Part shown: positions 41,122 through 51,700 of the stretch, in pieces
How positions within the stretch are numbered: the first letter of the stretch is position 1
Layout of the letters: every line of letters begins with the position of its first letter
Assembly (NCBI RefSeq): GCF_011089875.1
Contig: NZ_JAANAS010000072.1
Location: forward strand, 1-58,189
Source: Psychroflexus maritimus
Lineage (GTDB): Bacteria > Bacteroidota > Bacteroidia > Flavobacteriales > Flavobacteriaceae
Length of the DNA stretch: 58,189 bases
Reading direction: 5' to 3'
Translations under genes and position numbers: made by a program
The notes under the pieces: generated by a model
Told to the model about the DNA's origin: nothing
Seen by the model: only the letters and a program-made list of their open reading frames with translations
Databases searched by the model: none

Positions 41122-43366
41122 CGTTTAAATTTATCGAATAATTAATTAAAATTGCATCTGTGGTTACAAAAGGCATAGCTATTTCGCTCCTTGGGCGTTT
41201 TCTTAGTTGTAAGCGATTATCATCAAAAACACAGTATCTTTTTTCTTGTACATCTAACTTAATCGTCTTTGAATTTTCGCTTATAATTTCAATGCTTAGT
41301 GGTTCTTGATGAACCACATAATAACTCATTAAAAAGGAGGAGTCAAAATTTGATTTAGCTAATAATTGATTGTTAACCTTGATTTGAGAAACCTCCTTGA
41401 AATTGTCTGAATACAAATGAATAGAGTGTGTATCTGCATGTGGTTTTACGACAAACGAGTTTTGTCTTAGCAAATTTATGTTTGATTTTTCAAAAGGAAT
41501 AAAATCAGCTTCTTTGGTAAGCTTTTCTCGAAAGTCTGCTTTATTGTTTAAGATTTCATCAGAACTAGTTTTAAAGCTGAAAACATTACTTAACCAAGGT
41601 GTTACGTAAGCATTATAAGATTTCCATTGGGCTTTATTTCGATCTAAATCTACTTCATAATTTAAGCTTGAAAAAAAAGGAGATTTTAAACTAGGGCCTT
41701 TTTTAACGTAAGCATTGCCCCAATAAAAAATAGCTACACAAAAGGCAAAATAGCCAAATGATTTTTTGAATGGATAATAACCTATAACGGGCAATAAAGA
41801 AGTGAACATTAACGCAACAAAAATAGCTACTAAAAACATAGCGTCTAGACCAAGACCTACAATTAGATTTTGTAAAAGCGGTATTAACACCATAAACATA
41901 GGTAAAACAAAGAGTATTTTTAAGTAGCTTTTTTGGGTTTGATTAAAGTAAATTAAGAAGTGAGCTACTAATAATAATGAAAATGGAAGGCTTAAGTAGG
42001 CCAGTCCAGGCAGGTAAAAAAGAGCTGAAAAAAGCACTATAAACCAAACTAAAAATGCTGGAGAACTGGCATATAGGTTACTGAATTTTCTTGTTGGTGT
42101 TCGATAAAATAAAAAACCAAGTCCAATTACAAAAGCAAAACAAAAGGCTATGTATAAATGAGTATTGTAATAAAACCCATGAATATAGTCTTGATAATGC
42201 GGAATAAGTAATTTTGTTAAATACCAAATGCCATAAATAAGCATGCTAGAAATTGCCATAAATGAAACTAATCTTAAGAATGAAAAAAAGAAAAGTTTAG
42301 GTGTAATCATGTTCTTTTTTACCCCGTAATAGGTAAAGCCAAGATAAATTATGAAGCTTACCGCCAAAAAGGCAAACGCCCATTGCATGGAAAAGCTAAT
42401 CATTCCTAACCAAGGAAAATTAAAATATAATAAATCTTCATTATCATTTAAGCTTGACAAATTGATTGAAGAAAAATGTGCAAGGGTTTCATTGAGATAA
42501 TAGGCTTGATGAAGTAAAGAATAAGTACTTAAATTTTGGAAGTTATCGAGAGCTGTGTGATAGTACTGATGATTGTCTATAAAGGCAAAAAACAATCCAG
42601 GAACGTTCAATAATTCTCTAAAAACTGTTGAATCTGTATCGTTAGGTAATTTTTGGTAAACACTATACATCAATGAATTGGCTACTGGAAAACTTGGGTT
42701 TGAATGAATAAATTCTTTAACAATTTGTTTATTCCCTTGATTGGTTTCAATAATCAAATTAGAAGGGCCTGAAGTTCCTCTTGCCTCAAAATTAATGGTA
42801 AAACCTATATTTTTTGCCCATGGATGATCTTCTACAAATAATTTTGCACCTAATAAGCCTATTTCTTCAGCATCAGAAAACAAGATGATAATGTCATTTT
42901 CAGGCTTAAAATTTCTTTCTTTTAAAGCCCTAAGAGTTTCTAAAATAACAGCTACTCCTGTTAGGTTGTCTGCCGCTCCTAAAGAATGCATCATTGCAGA
43001 ATCATAATGAGCCATAATAAGAAGTGCATCTTTAGCTTCATTGGTACCTGGAAGTTTGGCTACAACATTTTGAGCATAAGTTAAATTTCCTGAGGCATTA
43101 GACACAAAACCAGATTGACTGTGGTTTTCAATTTCAAGATCTGATAAGTAGTTTTGAATTTGAGTTTTTGTATAGTCATGAAATGTACTTCCTACATGCC
43201 TTGGGTGCTGGCTTAAGTCTTCTACCCAACCAAGTGCATTGTTAATATCAAAATCTGAATTGGTTAAGTTGACATCTACTTTAGTTGGTGATTGATAAGA
43301 GAGAGAAGCCCAAGCCATAAAAGCTAAAACGAAAAGAGAAATAAGTGAACTAAATGTAGATTTCAT
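41114..43366 (-). CDS. M28-family zinc aminopeptidase with multiple membrane helices
   Basis: 750 residues. After a signal-anchor, an extracytoplasmic M28 peptidase domain (about 50-300) has metal ligands His120 and Asp122 (MAHYDS), Asp133 (GAADN), and Glu167/Glu168 (SDAEEIG), a FEARG loop, and a late His in DNHQYYHTALD. About nine membrane helices follow (310-560), then a soluble C-terminal region. The plan is that of ERMP1/Fxna-like membrane metallopeptidases. It would trim peptides at the envelope; the substrate is unknown. It is coupled to the SDR gene downstream. Confidence 0.88.
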   Translation of the reverse strand: MKSTFSSLISLFVLAFMAWASLSYQSPTKVDVNLTNSDFDINNALGWVEDLSQHPRHVGSTFHDYTKTQIQNYLSDLEIENHSQSGFVSNASGNLTYAQNVVAKLPGTNEAKDALLIMAHYDSAMMHSLGAADNLTGVAVILETLRALKERNFKPENDIIILFSDAEEIGLLGAKLFVEDHPWAKNIGFTINFEARGTSGPSNLIIETNQGNKQIVKEFIHSNPSFPVANSLMYSVYQKLPNDTDSTVFRELLNVPGLFFAFIDNHQYYHTALDNFQNLSTYSLLHQAYYLNETLAHFSSINLSSLNDNEDLLYFNFPWLGMISFSMQWAFAFLAVSFIIYLGFTYYGVKKNMITPKLFFFSFLRLVSFMAISSMLIYGIWYLTKLLIPHYQDYIHGFYYNTHLYIAFCFAFVIGLGFLFYRTPTRKFSNLYASSPAFLVWFIVLFSALFYLPGLAYLSLPFSLLLVAHFLIYFNQTQKSYLKILFVLPMFMVLIPLLQNLIVGLGLDAMFLVAIFVALMFTSLLPVIGYYPFKKSFGYFAFCVAIFYWGNAYVKKGPSLKSPFFSSLNYEVDLDRNKAQWKSYNAYVTPWLSNVFSFKTSSDEILNNKADFREKLTKEADFIPFEKSNINLLRQNSFVVKPHADTHSIHLYSDNFKEVSQIKVNNQLLAKSNFDSSFLMSYYVVHQEPLSIEIISENSKTIKLDVQEKRYCVFDDNRLQLRKRPRSEIAMPFVTTDAILINYSINLNDE

Positions 43367-43467
43367 GATTGTATTTATGTCTAGTTAATCTAGCAAGGCT
43401 AAGCTTGTAAATAGCAACTAATTTAAGCAATTTGTTGATTAAATTGGTAGTAAACTCAATTTAAAAT

Positions 43468-43500
43468 AAAAAGCCCTGCAAATAAGATGCAAGGCTTTTT
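43468..43500 (-). terminator. Terminator of the T9SS cargo operon
   Basis: A 13-bp stem with one wobble pair (arms about 43468-43480 and 43488-43500) lies 20 nt after the stop of the PorE-like gene, with T-rich sequence on the minus strand. Confidence 0.8.
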
Positions 43501-43520
43501 ATTTTATGTAAAAAATCTAA

Positions 43521-45458
43521 TTAATCTTCTTCAGGAGAGATTACTTTAGTTTCAACGCCTTCTTCTTCCTCAATAATTGTAAATTCAGACCTTCTGTTTA
43601 CTCTATGTTCTTCTTCAGAACATCCAGAAGCACAATCATTAATAGGCTCAGATTCTCCTTTACCTTCATATTCTAATCTATCAGCATCAACACCTTTAGA
43701 AACTAGGTAATCAACAGTGCTTTTCGCACGTTTTTCAGAAAGGCCTAGGTTATATTCAGCTGGACCTCTTCTATCAGTGTGAGAAGTTACCATTAAGCGA
43801 ATATCTTCATATTTCATAAGCGTTTCTGCTAAACGATCAAGCTCCAGTGCAGAAGCTGCAATGATTTCAGACTTATCGAAATCGAAAAACACTTGATTTA
43901 AAACAATTTTTCTTTCAACAATAAGTGGCTCTATTACCTTTAATCTTAATTCTACAGGCATAGATTCACCTTCTGCAGTAATTCTAACCGATGTACTTTC
44001 GTAACCTTCTTTATTTCCTTGAACATCATAATCTTCATTACTAATAACGAGAATATCAATTTGACCAGCTTCATCGGTTGTTCCTCGAGCAACTTCAGTT
44101 TTATCATCATCATAAACAATTACTTGCGTGTTTTCTATAGGCTTGCTAGTTTCTTCATCAACAGCGGTAATCATCAATAGTGTTTCATCAAGAGGCTGTA
44201 ACAAATCTACTTGGTAAATATTATCAACTGTTGATGATCCTTCTCTATTAGAAGAAACATATCCTGATTCTTTACCTGTATAGTAAGAAAAGGCAAAATC
44301 ATCTGACGATGTATTTACTGGTGCTCCAATATTTGTTGGGTAAGCAAACATTCCTTTACTTGAAGTAGTATAAAAAACATCTAATCCACCAAGGCCTAAA
44401 TGACCATCACTAGAGAAGAACAATCTATTGTCTTCATCCATAAAAGGAAAAGTTTCTCTACCTGGAGTATTAACTTGATTTCCTAAATTTTCTGGTTCAC
44501 CAAAATTACCTTCGGCATCAACACTTACTTGGTAAATATCTGAATTTCCAAAACCACCTGACGTATCACTTGAGAAATAAAGTGTTTTTCCGTCAGGACT
44601 TAAAGCTGGATGACTATAAGAGTATTCAGAGTCTGTAAATGATAAAGGCTGAACATCTTTCCATTCTCCATTTACTAGAGTGGCTTTGTAAAGACGTAAT
44701 CTACCAATACCATCTTCATCGGCTTCATATTTATTTCCATCACCCATGTTTGTTCTAGTAAAGTAGATGGTTTTACCATCTTGTGTGATAGCCATTGTAC
44801 CTTCATTAAATTTAGAATTAACATCACCAGGAATTTCATCTTCGTTTTTCCAGGTACCGGCCACATTTTCTGCAACAAAAACATTAAGCACAGGTTGATC
44901 GTTCCAGCCATAAGTTTTACCTGATTTGTTTCTTGCAGAAACAAAGTAAAGCATGTCGTTATGTTCATAACCACCAAAATCAGAATATTCTCCAGAGTTA
45001 ACTTCCATATCCGAAACACTGAAGTTAGGTTCTTTAGCTATAAGGTCTTGGTAATAGTTAGGATTGTTTTTAAAGAACTGAGCACGTTTATCCTGTGGAG
45101 CTAATTTTGCAAATTCTTGCATATTCTTATCAGAATCATCAATTTTACCATTGATTTTTAATGCGGAAGCAAATCTAAAATAATCCTCAGCTTCAATACC
45201 TTCATTTTTTCTTACAAAAAGCTTGTAAAAGCGTTCTGCTTCCTTCATATTAAAAAGGTTGTAGTTGGCTTCAGCTGCTTTTTTGTAAACGTAAGCATTG
45301 GCTTTTCCTTTTTCAATTAGTTTTTCGTATTGCTTTGCAGCATCTACAAATTCTAATCGATCAAAATGTTTATCGGCCTTTTTGGTGTCTTTATTCTGCG
45401 CTGTTATAACAGACAAACCAATAAAGAATACAAAGGCTAAATTTATAATATTTTTCAT
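43521..45458 (-). CDS. PorE-like OmpA-family protein (TPR, beta-propeller, CarbD-like, OmpA domains)
   Basis: 645 residues with domains in the order known from PorE of Porphyromonas gingivalis: signal peptide, N-terminal TPR-like region (about 25-130), beta-propeller PD40-type repeats (about 150-410, for example ALSPDGKTLYFSSD and MDEDNRLFFSSDG), carboxypeptidase-regulatory-like fold (about 425-500), and OmpA peptidoglycan-binding domain (about 520-635, with SHTDRRG and NLGLSEKRAKS). PorE anchors the T9SS outer-membrane complex to peptidoglycan. Unlike PorE it has no lipobox cysteine (VITAQ cleavage). It is last in the operon, 27 bp after the PorP/SprF gene. Confidence 0.87.
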   Translation of the reverse strand: MKNIINLAFVFFIGLSVITAQNKDTKKADKHFDRLEFVDAAKQYEKLIEKGKANAYVYKKAAEANYNLFNMKEAERFYKLFVRKNEGIEAEDYFRFASALKINGKIDDSDKNMQEFAKLAPQDKRAQFFKNNPNYYQDLIAKEPNFSVSDMEVNSGEYSDFGGYEHNDMLYFVSARNKSGKTYGWNDQPVLNVFVAENVAGTWKNEDEIPGDVNSKFNEGTMAITQDGKTIYFTRTNMGDGNKYEADEDGIGRLRLYKATLVNGEWKDVQPLSFTDSEYSYSHPALSPDGKTLYFSSDTSGGFGNSDIYQVSVDAEGNFGEPENLGNQVNTPGRETFPFMDEDNRLFFSSDGHLGLGGLDVFYTTSSKGMFAYPTNIGAPVNTSSDDFAFSYYTGKESGYVSSNREGSSTVDNIYQVDLLQPLDETLLMITAVDEETSKPIENTQVIVYDDDKTEVARGTTDEAGQIDILVISNEDYDVQGNKEGYESTSVRITAEGESMPVELRLKVIEPLIVERKIVLNQVFFDFDKSEIIAASALELDRLAETLMKYEDIRLMVTSHTDRRGPAEYNLGLSEKRAKSTVDYLVSKGVDADRLEYEGKGESEPINDCASGCSEEEHRVNRRSEFTIIEEEEGVETKVISPEED

Positions 45459-45485
45459 AGTTTTTAACTTATATAATTTATGTGA

Positions 45486-46403
45486 TTAGAAGTATCTTGG
45501 TGATAAATAGGTTTTCTTCTTAAAGAAGATATCAAAAATCATAAAGACTTCGTATGAAGGCCTGTTTAGGTCACTAGTTGTTGCATCATAAGCAAAGCCA
45601 ATGTGCCACCAAGGTGTTGGTTTAACCCCTGCTAAGAAACTGAAAGCGTCATCAAATCTGTAAGAGGCTCCTACCTCAAAGCGATCCATAAATAGGAAAT
45701 TCAAGTTAGCATCCCAAGAGAATTGGTCTGAACTATAATCAGAGATTTGAGATTTGGCAAATAGTGAAGGCTTAACTTTTAAGTTGTCTGTAGCCTCCCA
45801 AACATAACCAACGGTTCCAAAGAAATGTCTAGACTGGTTACCCCATTCTATATCTTGGTCTGAAAAATGTCTTGACTCTAAAAAGTTGGGAACTGATAGT
45901 CCTACATAAAAGTTATTATTGTATAGGAAAAAACCAGCACCAAACATGCCGTGAGTTTCGCTAACATTGGTGCTAAAAGCGGGGTCATTTGGGTTTTGTG
46001 TACCAACGTTTGCTAAACCAATATCATTAAAAGTTGCACCTACTTTTACACCAAAGGCCAATTTCCAGTCATTTTGGAAGTCGATAGTGTAAGAGATATC
46101 AGCCATTAAATCGGTTAAATCGGTGGGTCCTATTCTATCGTTAATAGCAGACAAACCTACACCTATATTATTGCCTATAGGAGAATGTGCGTGAAAGGTT
46201 GCCGTACTTGGTGCGCCATCAATTCCTTGCCATTGTTCTCTGTACAACATACCTACACTTAGGCTTTCTTTTGAACCAGCATAAGCAGGGTTAATTACAT
46301 TCATGTTATACATGTATTGCGTGTACTGTGGATTTTGCTGGGCATGAGCTTGGTAGCTTAAAAAAAGCCCTATCACACAAAATAATACATAAATTTTTTT
46401 CAT
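45486..46403 (-). CDS. PorP/SprF-family type IX secretion membrane protein
   Basis: 305 residues with a signal peptide (ending SYQAHA) and the family opening QQNPQYTQYMYNMNVINPAYAGS; the rest alternates like an outer-membrane beta-barrel and ends in an aromatic residue (SPRYF). SprF-like proteins are required to secrete or attach a partner adhesin with a type B C-terminal domain encoded next to them. The two genes just upstream encode exactly such proteins, so this is their likely dedicated partner. Gap 28 bp to the upstream gene. Confidence 0.92.
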   Translation of the reverse strand: MKKIYVLFCVIGLFLSYQAHAQQNPQYTQYMYNMNVINPAYAGSKESLSVGMLYREQWQGIDGAPSTATFHAHSPIGNNIGVGLSAINDRIGPTDLTDLMADISYTIDFQNDWKLAFGVKVGATFNDIGLANVGTQNPNDPAFSTNVSETHGMFGAGFFLYNNNFYVGLSVPNFLESRHFSDQDIEWGNQSRHFFGTVGYVWEATDNLKVKPSLFAKSQISDYSSDQFSWDANLNFLFMDRFEVGASYRFDDAFSFLAGVKPTPWWHIGFAYDATTSDLNRPSYEVFMIFDIFFKKKTYLSPRYF

Positions 46404-46431
46404 CTCGAAATATTAATTTATTAGTTGTTGA

Positions 46432-48756
46432 TTATTGTTGTTCTCTATTTATATAAAGCCAACCTTTCTCGGTTTGACTAAAACTATCATTAGATTCTTT
46501 TAGTTTAATTACATAGAAATAAGTTCCTGTAACTAAATTTATACCTCCCTGGTCTTGTCCAAAGAATTCGTTTCTATAAGTATTAGAAGACTCATATACT
46601 TTTCTTCCATAACGATTAAAAATTTGAACTTTTTCAACTCCAAGAATATCGTCTAAGAAAGCCAAGTCAAAGCTATCGTTAATTCCGTCACCGTTAGGAG
46701 AAATACCCTCTGGTATGATACAACTTTGCAGAATTTCTCCTTCACCATCGTCTTGTCTGGTAAAGTTAAATTCAAATACTTCTGTAACTTCACAATCATT
46801 GATTGTTACAGTAACAGCATATTCGCCCTCTAGGGTTTCAGCCTCACCACTATTAGCCCAAGACAAATTTAGGTTTGAAGAAGTTTGAGTTGTTCCGTTA
46901 GGTAAAGACCATACTACACTTGTGCCGTCTTGGCTGTTGTTATAACCGCTTTCAAAAGTTGTTTCTAACTCATCAAAACAGACGGTTTTGTTTTCAATAA
47001 GAACTGTGTGGGCTTCAAATAAATCGACTTCATAACTAGTTGTTTCCTCGCATCCATTAACCGAAACAGTTAATTCGTAAGTTCCTCCTTCATTCACTTC
47101 AATTGTAGGAGTTGTTTCTCCGGTACTCCACGAATAGCTAGGGTTAGCTTCTTCTTGAGAAGGCACAAAGAATTCAATTTCAGGTTCAATTACTGCATTT
47201 ATTTCTTGTCCTTCAGAAAAACAAGCAGAAATAGATTCTATTTGCTCTACAACTTCAAATTCAACTAAATCAACCTCAACGGTGTAAGTATCAAAGCAAT
47301 TTGCAAATTCAACATCTAGTTCGTAAATACCTGGTTCATTGGGCTCATAAGTAAAATCAGTAGCCCCTTCAATAGGTGCACCATTAAAATACCACTGATA
47401 AGATAGTTCAGGTACTATAATATCAACATCTTCAATATCGATATCTGGGTCATCTATAATATCTTGAATAATTTGCTCTGCATCTTCAATAGCCGCATTT
47501 ATATTGTCTATGTTAGCTGGAGTAGCGTCTAAAATTACGCTTTCGTCAGGACATACTAATTCTGATGATGGTAAATTAACCTCAGGTTTTGGGAAGAAAT
47601 CAACAAATACATTTCCTGAATTAAAACAAGCAACATTTCCATTTGGATCTACTACAAAGACAAATAATACATAGAAGCCGGTTTCGTCAACAGTAAGGCC
47701 AGGACCATCTGCTCCTTCAATTTCATCACCATTTCGTGTCCATGCGTATTGCAAAATACTTGAATCATCTGGAAAACCACTTTCTAAAAGTATAGGGTCA
47801 CCATCACATTCGGTTTGAGGGTTAGCAAAAGTTAAATCATCGCCTAAATCAATTATACCAATGTCAAAACTTTGTCCTTCTAAGAAAACGGCCGTTGGAA
47901 GAACAGTATCTCTATAATCTCCTACAGCTAGTTTAATGGTATAAGTTTCTCCGGCAATTACATCAGCTGAGGCAGTAAGCGGCACAGTTCTTCCATCGTA
48001 GCCGGTGGCTGTACTATTTCCAGCATAAAACTGAGAAGCTGCAAATTCTCCGAGTGAACCAGATGCACAATTGTTAGCATTTCCACTAGTTCCGTTATGT
48101 ATATTAGTAATTGTTGCTGGAATATTAGTACCTGGTAAAGTGGCAATATTTAACCCACCTAAATCAAAGGCTACATCTTCGTTATTAGGGTTAGCATCAA
48201 TATTGTAAAAATTCTCATTATCTATACCTGGGCCACTTAAAATAAAAGCAAATACATCTGCATAAGAACAGACAAATGTATTGTATTCCATAGAAGCCAT
48301 AAGATAATTAAACTCTATAAATTCTTGAAAAGGCACAAAATCAAACGTAATTACAGTGGCATTATTACTTTCTTCAGGACCAGCTAAATTGTCTAAATCA
48401 GGATCTCCGGTCCAGACAGTACCTGATAAATTTCCGCCTGGATTAGATGGAATAGTTGTTACATCATTACTAGCTAGCACAATACCATCCTCAAATGGAA
48501 AGGAAGTTCCGCTGCCATCAAAATAGCCAAAACTATCAAAAGTTGCACCAGAATCTCTTGAGTTGTTAGGTGATTCAACATTATCAACAATTTTACATTC
48601 ACCTTGAATTAGAACCTCATCAATTAATTGAAAAAGTGTAAATTCATTGTCATTTTCCGAGAGGTCGTTAACGGGTTCAAAAATTTGGATGTTCTGCGAA
48701 AAGCCCACAAAAACGAAGCACCACATCAACACAAAATAAAATAATTTTTTTGTCAT
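46432..48756 (-). CDS. T9SS type B cargo protein with choice-of-anchor L domain (774 aa)
   Basis: Signal peptide (ending VGFSQ). The N-terminal domain, about 35-310, resembles choice-of-anchor L (RDSGATFDSFGYFDG, ASMEYNTFVCSYADVFAFILSGPG). Ig-like modules follow (for example SYSWSTGETTPTIEVNEGGTYELTV near 540). The last about 97 residues, from CIIPEGISPNGDGINDSF through FNRYGRKVYES to a KGWLYINREQQ end, form a CHU_C / type B gliding-associated sorting domain. It is a predicted surface or secreted protein, very acidic and cysteine-containing, with no enzymatic domain recognised. The gene lies 22 bp after the 1517-residue homologue and before porP/sprF. Confidence 0.88.
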   Translation of the reverse strand: MTKKLFYFVLMWCFVFVGFSQNIQIFEPVNDLSENDNEFTLFQLIDEVLIQGECKIVDNVESPNNSRDSGATFDSFGYFDGSGTSFPFEDGIVLASNDVTTIPSNPGGNLSGTVWTGDPDLDNLAGPEESNNATVITFDFVPFQEFIEFNYLMASMEYNTFVCSYADVFAFILSGPGIDNENFYNIDANPNNEDVAFDLGGLNIATLPGTNIPATITNIHNGTSGNANNCASGSLGEFAASQFYAGNSTATGYDGRTVPLTASADVIAGETYTIKLAVGDYRDTVLPTAVFLEGQSFDIGIIDLGDDLTFANPQTECDGDPILLESGFPDDSSILQYAWTRNGDEIEGADGPGLTVDETGFYVLFVFVVDPNGNVACFNSGNVFVDFFPKPEVNLPSSELVCPDESVILDATPANIDNINAAIEDAEQIIQDIIDDPDIDIEDVDIIVPELSYQWYFNGAPIEGATDFTYEPNEPGIYELDVEFANCFDTYTVEVDLVEFEVVEQIESISACFSEGQEINAVIEPEIEFFVPSQEEANPSYSWSTGETTPTIEVNEGGTYELTVSVNGCEETTSYEVDLFEAHTVLIENKTVCFDELETTFESGYNNSQDGTSVVWSLPNGTTQTSSNLNLSWANSGEAETLEGEYAVTVTINDCEVTEVFEFNFTRQDDGEGEILQSCIIPEGISPNGDGINDSFDLAFLDDILGVEKVQIFNRYGRKVYESSNTYRNEFFGQDQGGINLVTGTYFYVIKLKESNDSFSQTEKGWLYINREQQ

Positions 48757-48778
48757 AATTAACTAGGGGTTTTAATTA

Positions 48779-51700
48779 TTATTGTTCTCTATTTATGTAT
48801 AGCCAGCCTTTATATTCACTTCCGTAAACCGGGTCTGGCTGAGTAAACTTAATTACTAAAAAGTAAGTTCCAGTAACTAAATTATTTCCTCCTTTATCTT
48901 GACCAACAAAGCTATTTTCATAATTGTTTTGTTGGAACACTTTTTTACCATATCGATTGAAGATTTGTAATTTTGAAATTCCTGAACGATCATTTAAAAA
49001 CCTTAAATCTAAGGACGGATTCATGCCACCTGGAGATAATCCTTGAGGCACGATGCAATTTTCTATAGGGTAACGCTCAATATCCATTTCAGCTTCACAT
49101 TCTCCCACCACTAAACGTACTCGATCTATATCATTCATTGTTCCTGTAACCGAACCTACTTCAAAATCGAGGGCAAAACCAGAAGCCTCTTGCTGTTGAC
49201 CGTTAACAAACCAAGCGGCATTACTATTTTCATCAATTTGCATTCCATCAGCCATGGCAGTTAAATTAACTGTTTCACCAACACAGTATAGATTATCTGA
49301 ATCATCATCTACAAAAATACTTAATTCTTGCGTTCCTACAAAGGTACTTGCTGAGCCTACACAATCTTCTGAATCTGAATAAGCTTCTACTTCATACAAT
49401 CCGTGGCCATAGGTAGCTAAATTAATTGATTCTAAATTTTCTCCTTCAATTAATTCTCCATCTAAAAACCATTGAAACAAAGTTAATTCGACGTCTGTAT
49501 TTTGTGGTGTAGCATTTAAAGTTTGATTCGTCAGGTCGCAATTGATTAATTCTTCTGGTAAATCTATTACTGGCGACTCATTAAAAATATACTCTACACT
49601 TGCAGAATCAATACAACCATCTATCTCTATGGTTACTGTATAAATGTTGGTCTCACTAACTTCAATACTTTGCGTAGTTTCACCGGTACTCCATTCATAG
49701 GTTACTTCTCCTTCAAAATCACCCTCAACATTAGCGGTAATTGTTTGTGGGTCTTCAACATCACAAAACTCTTGGTCACCACCCAAATCGATATCAAATT
49801 CGGTAAATTGAACAATAAAATCAAAGGTATTTAAACATTCTTGAAGTCCTGTACCAAAACCTGAAGAGAATGAAGTTATATGTAAAGAATATTCGCCTTC
49901 TTCGCTAATTGAATGAGTTGGATCGGTAGATAAAACGGCTCCATTCTCATCGAGCCACGCATGTTGCATTTCTTCATACGCATCTAAATTAATAGGCATT
50001 CCGTCTATCACTAAACTATCTCCTTCACAGATATTAATCTCATTGACTTCATCAGGGCTTAAACCAAGTTCAGGATCAAGCTCCACCTCTGGTGCTAGCC
50101 TCACATCAAAGAACACTTCTTCTGGACCAATAGCAGGGTCAGACAAATGCAACATTCTATAAACCCCTGATTCTTCAACAAATAAATCAGGTTGATCTTC
50201 ACCATCAATTAAAACAAAATCTTCAATTTCTCCCTCTTCATCAAACAGCACTTCAAACCAAGCATAAGCATCTGCGCCTTCAATTTCTGATTCTATCAGG
50301 AAGCCTTCTGAAGCACATCCATAACGAACACCAAAGACATCATCACAACTTGTGCTACCGCTTTGTTCCTGTCCTAAATTGGTTTGTGTTAGTGAAATGT
50401 AACCTGCTGCCTGGTTGAAATTAGTAATAACAACAATATAAATTTCACCAGCTTCTGCATCAGGAAAAACCATATCTTCCACAGCTGCTGCAGAATAACT
50501 ACAATCAACTGTATTTGCTTCGGTAAGATTTTCACAATTCCCTTCAACTTCATCAAATGGGCCATAAGCTATAAAATCAACATCAAGTGTTTGTCCTATA
50601 GACACGCCGTCGGCGTCAAAAGCAGTAGATTGAACGATTTCAAACTCTAAGTCACCACTCTCTTGCACTGTAACATAAAACCAAGCTGGGTTTGGCTGTG
50701 TAAATAAACATCCATAGTCTGGTCCATCTTCAGGGGGAGTAGTTTCGTTATAATAGTAGGTATTTGGAAAAACAAGAGCTGTTGGATTACCTTCGTCATC
50801 TACCGGTGCACAGAAAGGTTCGATATCAGAACACAATACATTATCTTCAAAAAATTCGGGAGTTGTTATACAAAGATCAAAGTTCAAATTTTGAGTACCA
50901 AAAGAATAGACTCTTACGTAATAGGTTTCACCGATTGTTAAATTTTCTGCTACCATAGAGTTAGAATTTCCAAAATTATCAAACTCTGAGCTACAATATA
51001 ACTCAGCTAAATCACCACAATCATTTTCATAAATTGCTGAACCAAGTGGCGCACCAAAACCGGGATTAATTATTGTGGTCATGTGTGTTTCTGCGGTAGC
51101 TTCAAATTCATACCAAACATCTTGAGTAATGTCTGGGTGACAAGAAGAAGGCACTGATGTTGACGTAGCTTCAAACAAAGTTCCTTCGTTTAGTTCAACA
51201 CATAAACTTCCGTCATTTACCACAGCAACCTCAGCATCATCACAAGATGAGTTTGCTGGCGGGCAAGCTTCTTGGGTTAAAGATTGGCTTGATATTATAC
51301 AATTTGCATCGTCTAAGTTTTCAATTGTTATTTGCACATCTGTACCATTAGGGTAAGGGCCAAATGTAACAAGACCTGTTTCAGTAACGGTTTCAGTAAA
51401 ATCGTCTTGATTATCAGTCACCTCTAAAGAAGTAGCATCACCCATATCCGTTACATCAATATCTACAAAAAACTGGTCGGTTCCACTATCACAATCATCA
51501 ACAACTTCATAAGTCGCTTGTGGATTAATACAAGTAGCACAAGCAATTGTGTATTCGATCTCTTCATAATTATTGCCTTGGCAATTTACTGAACCATCAG
51601 AATTAATCAAAACCGTTAATTCATCTCCTGTTGACTGAAATGAATTTCCAGAAATATTTCCATCTAACGAAGCTAATTGTGTGCCATCAGTATCTAATAC

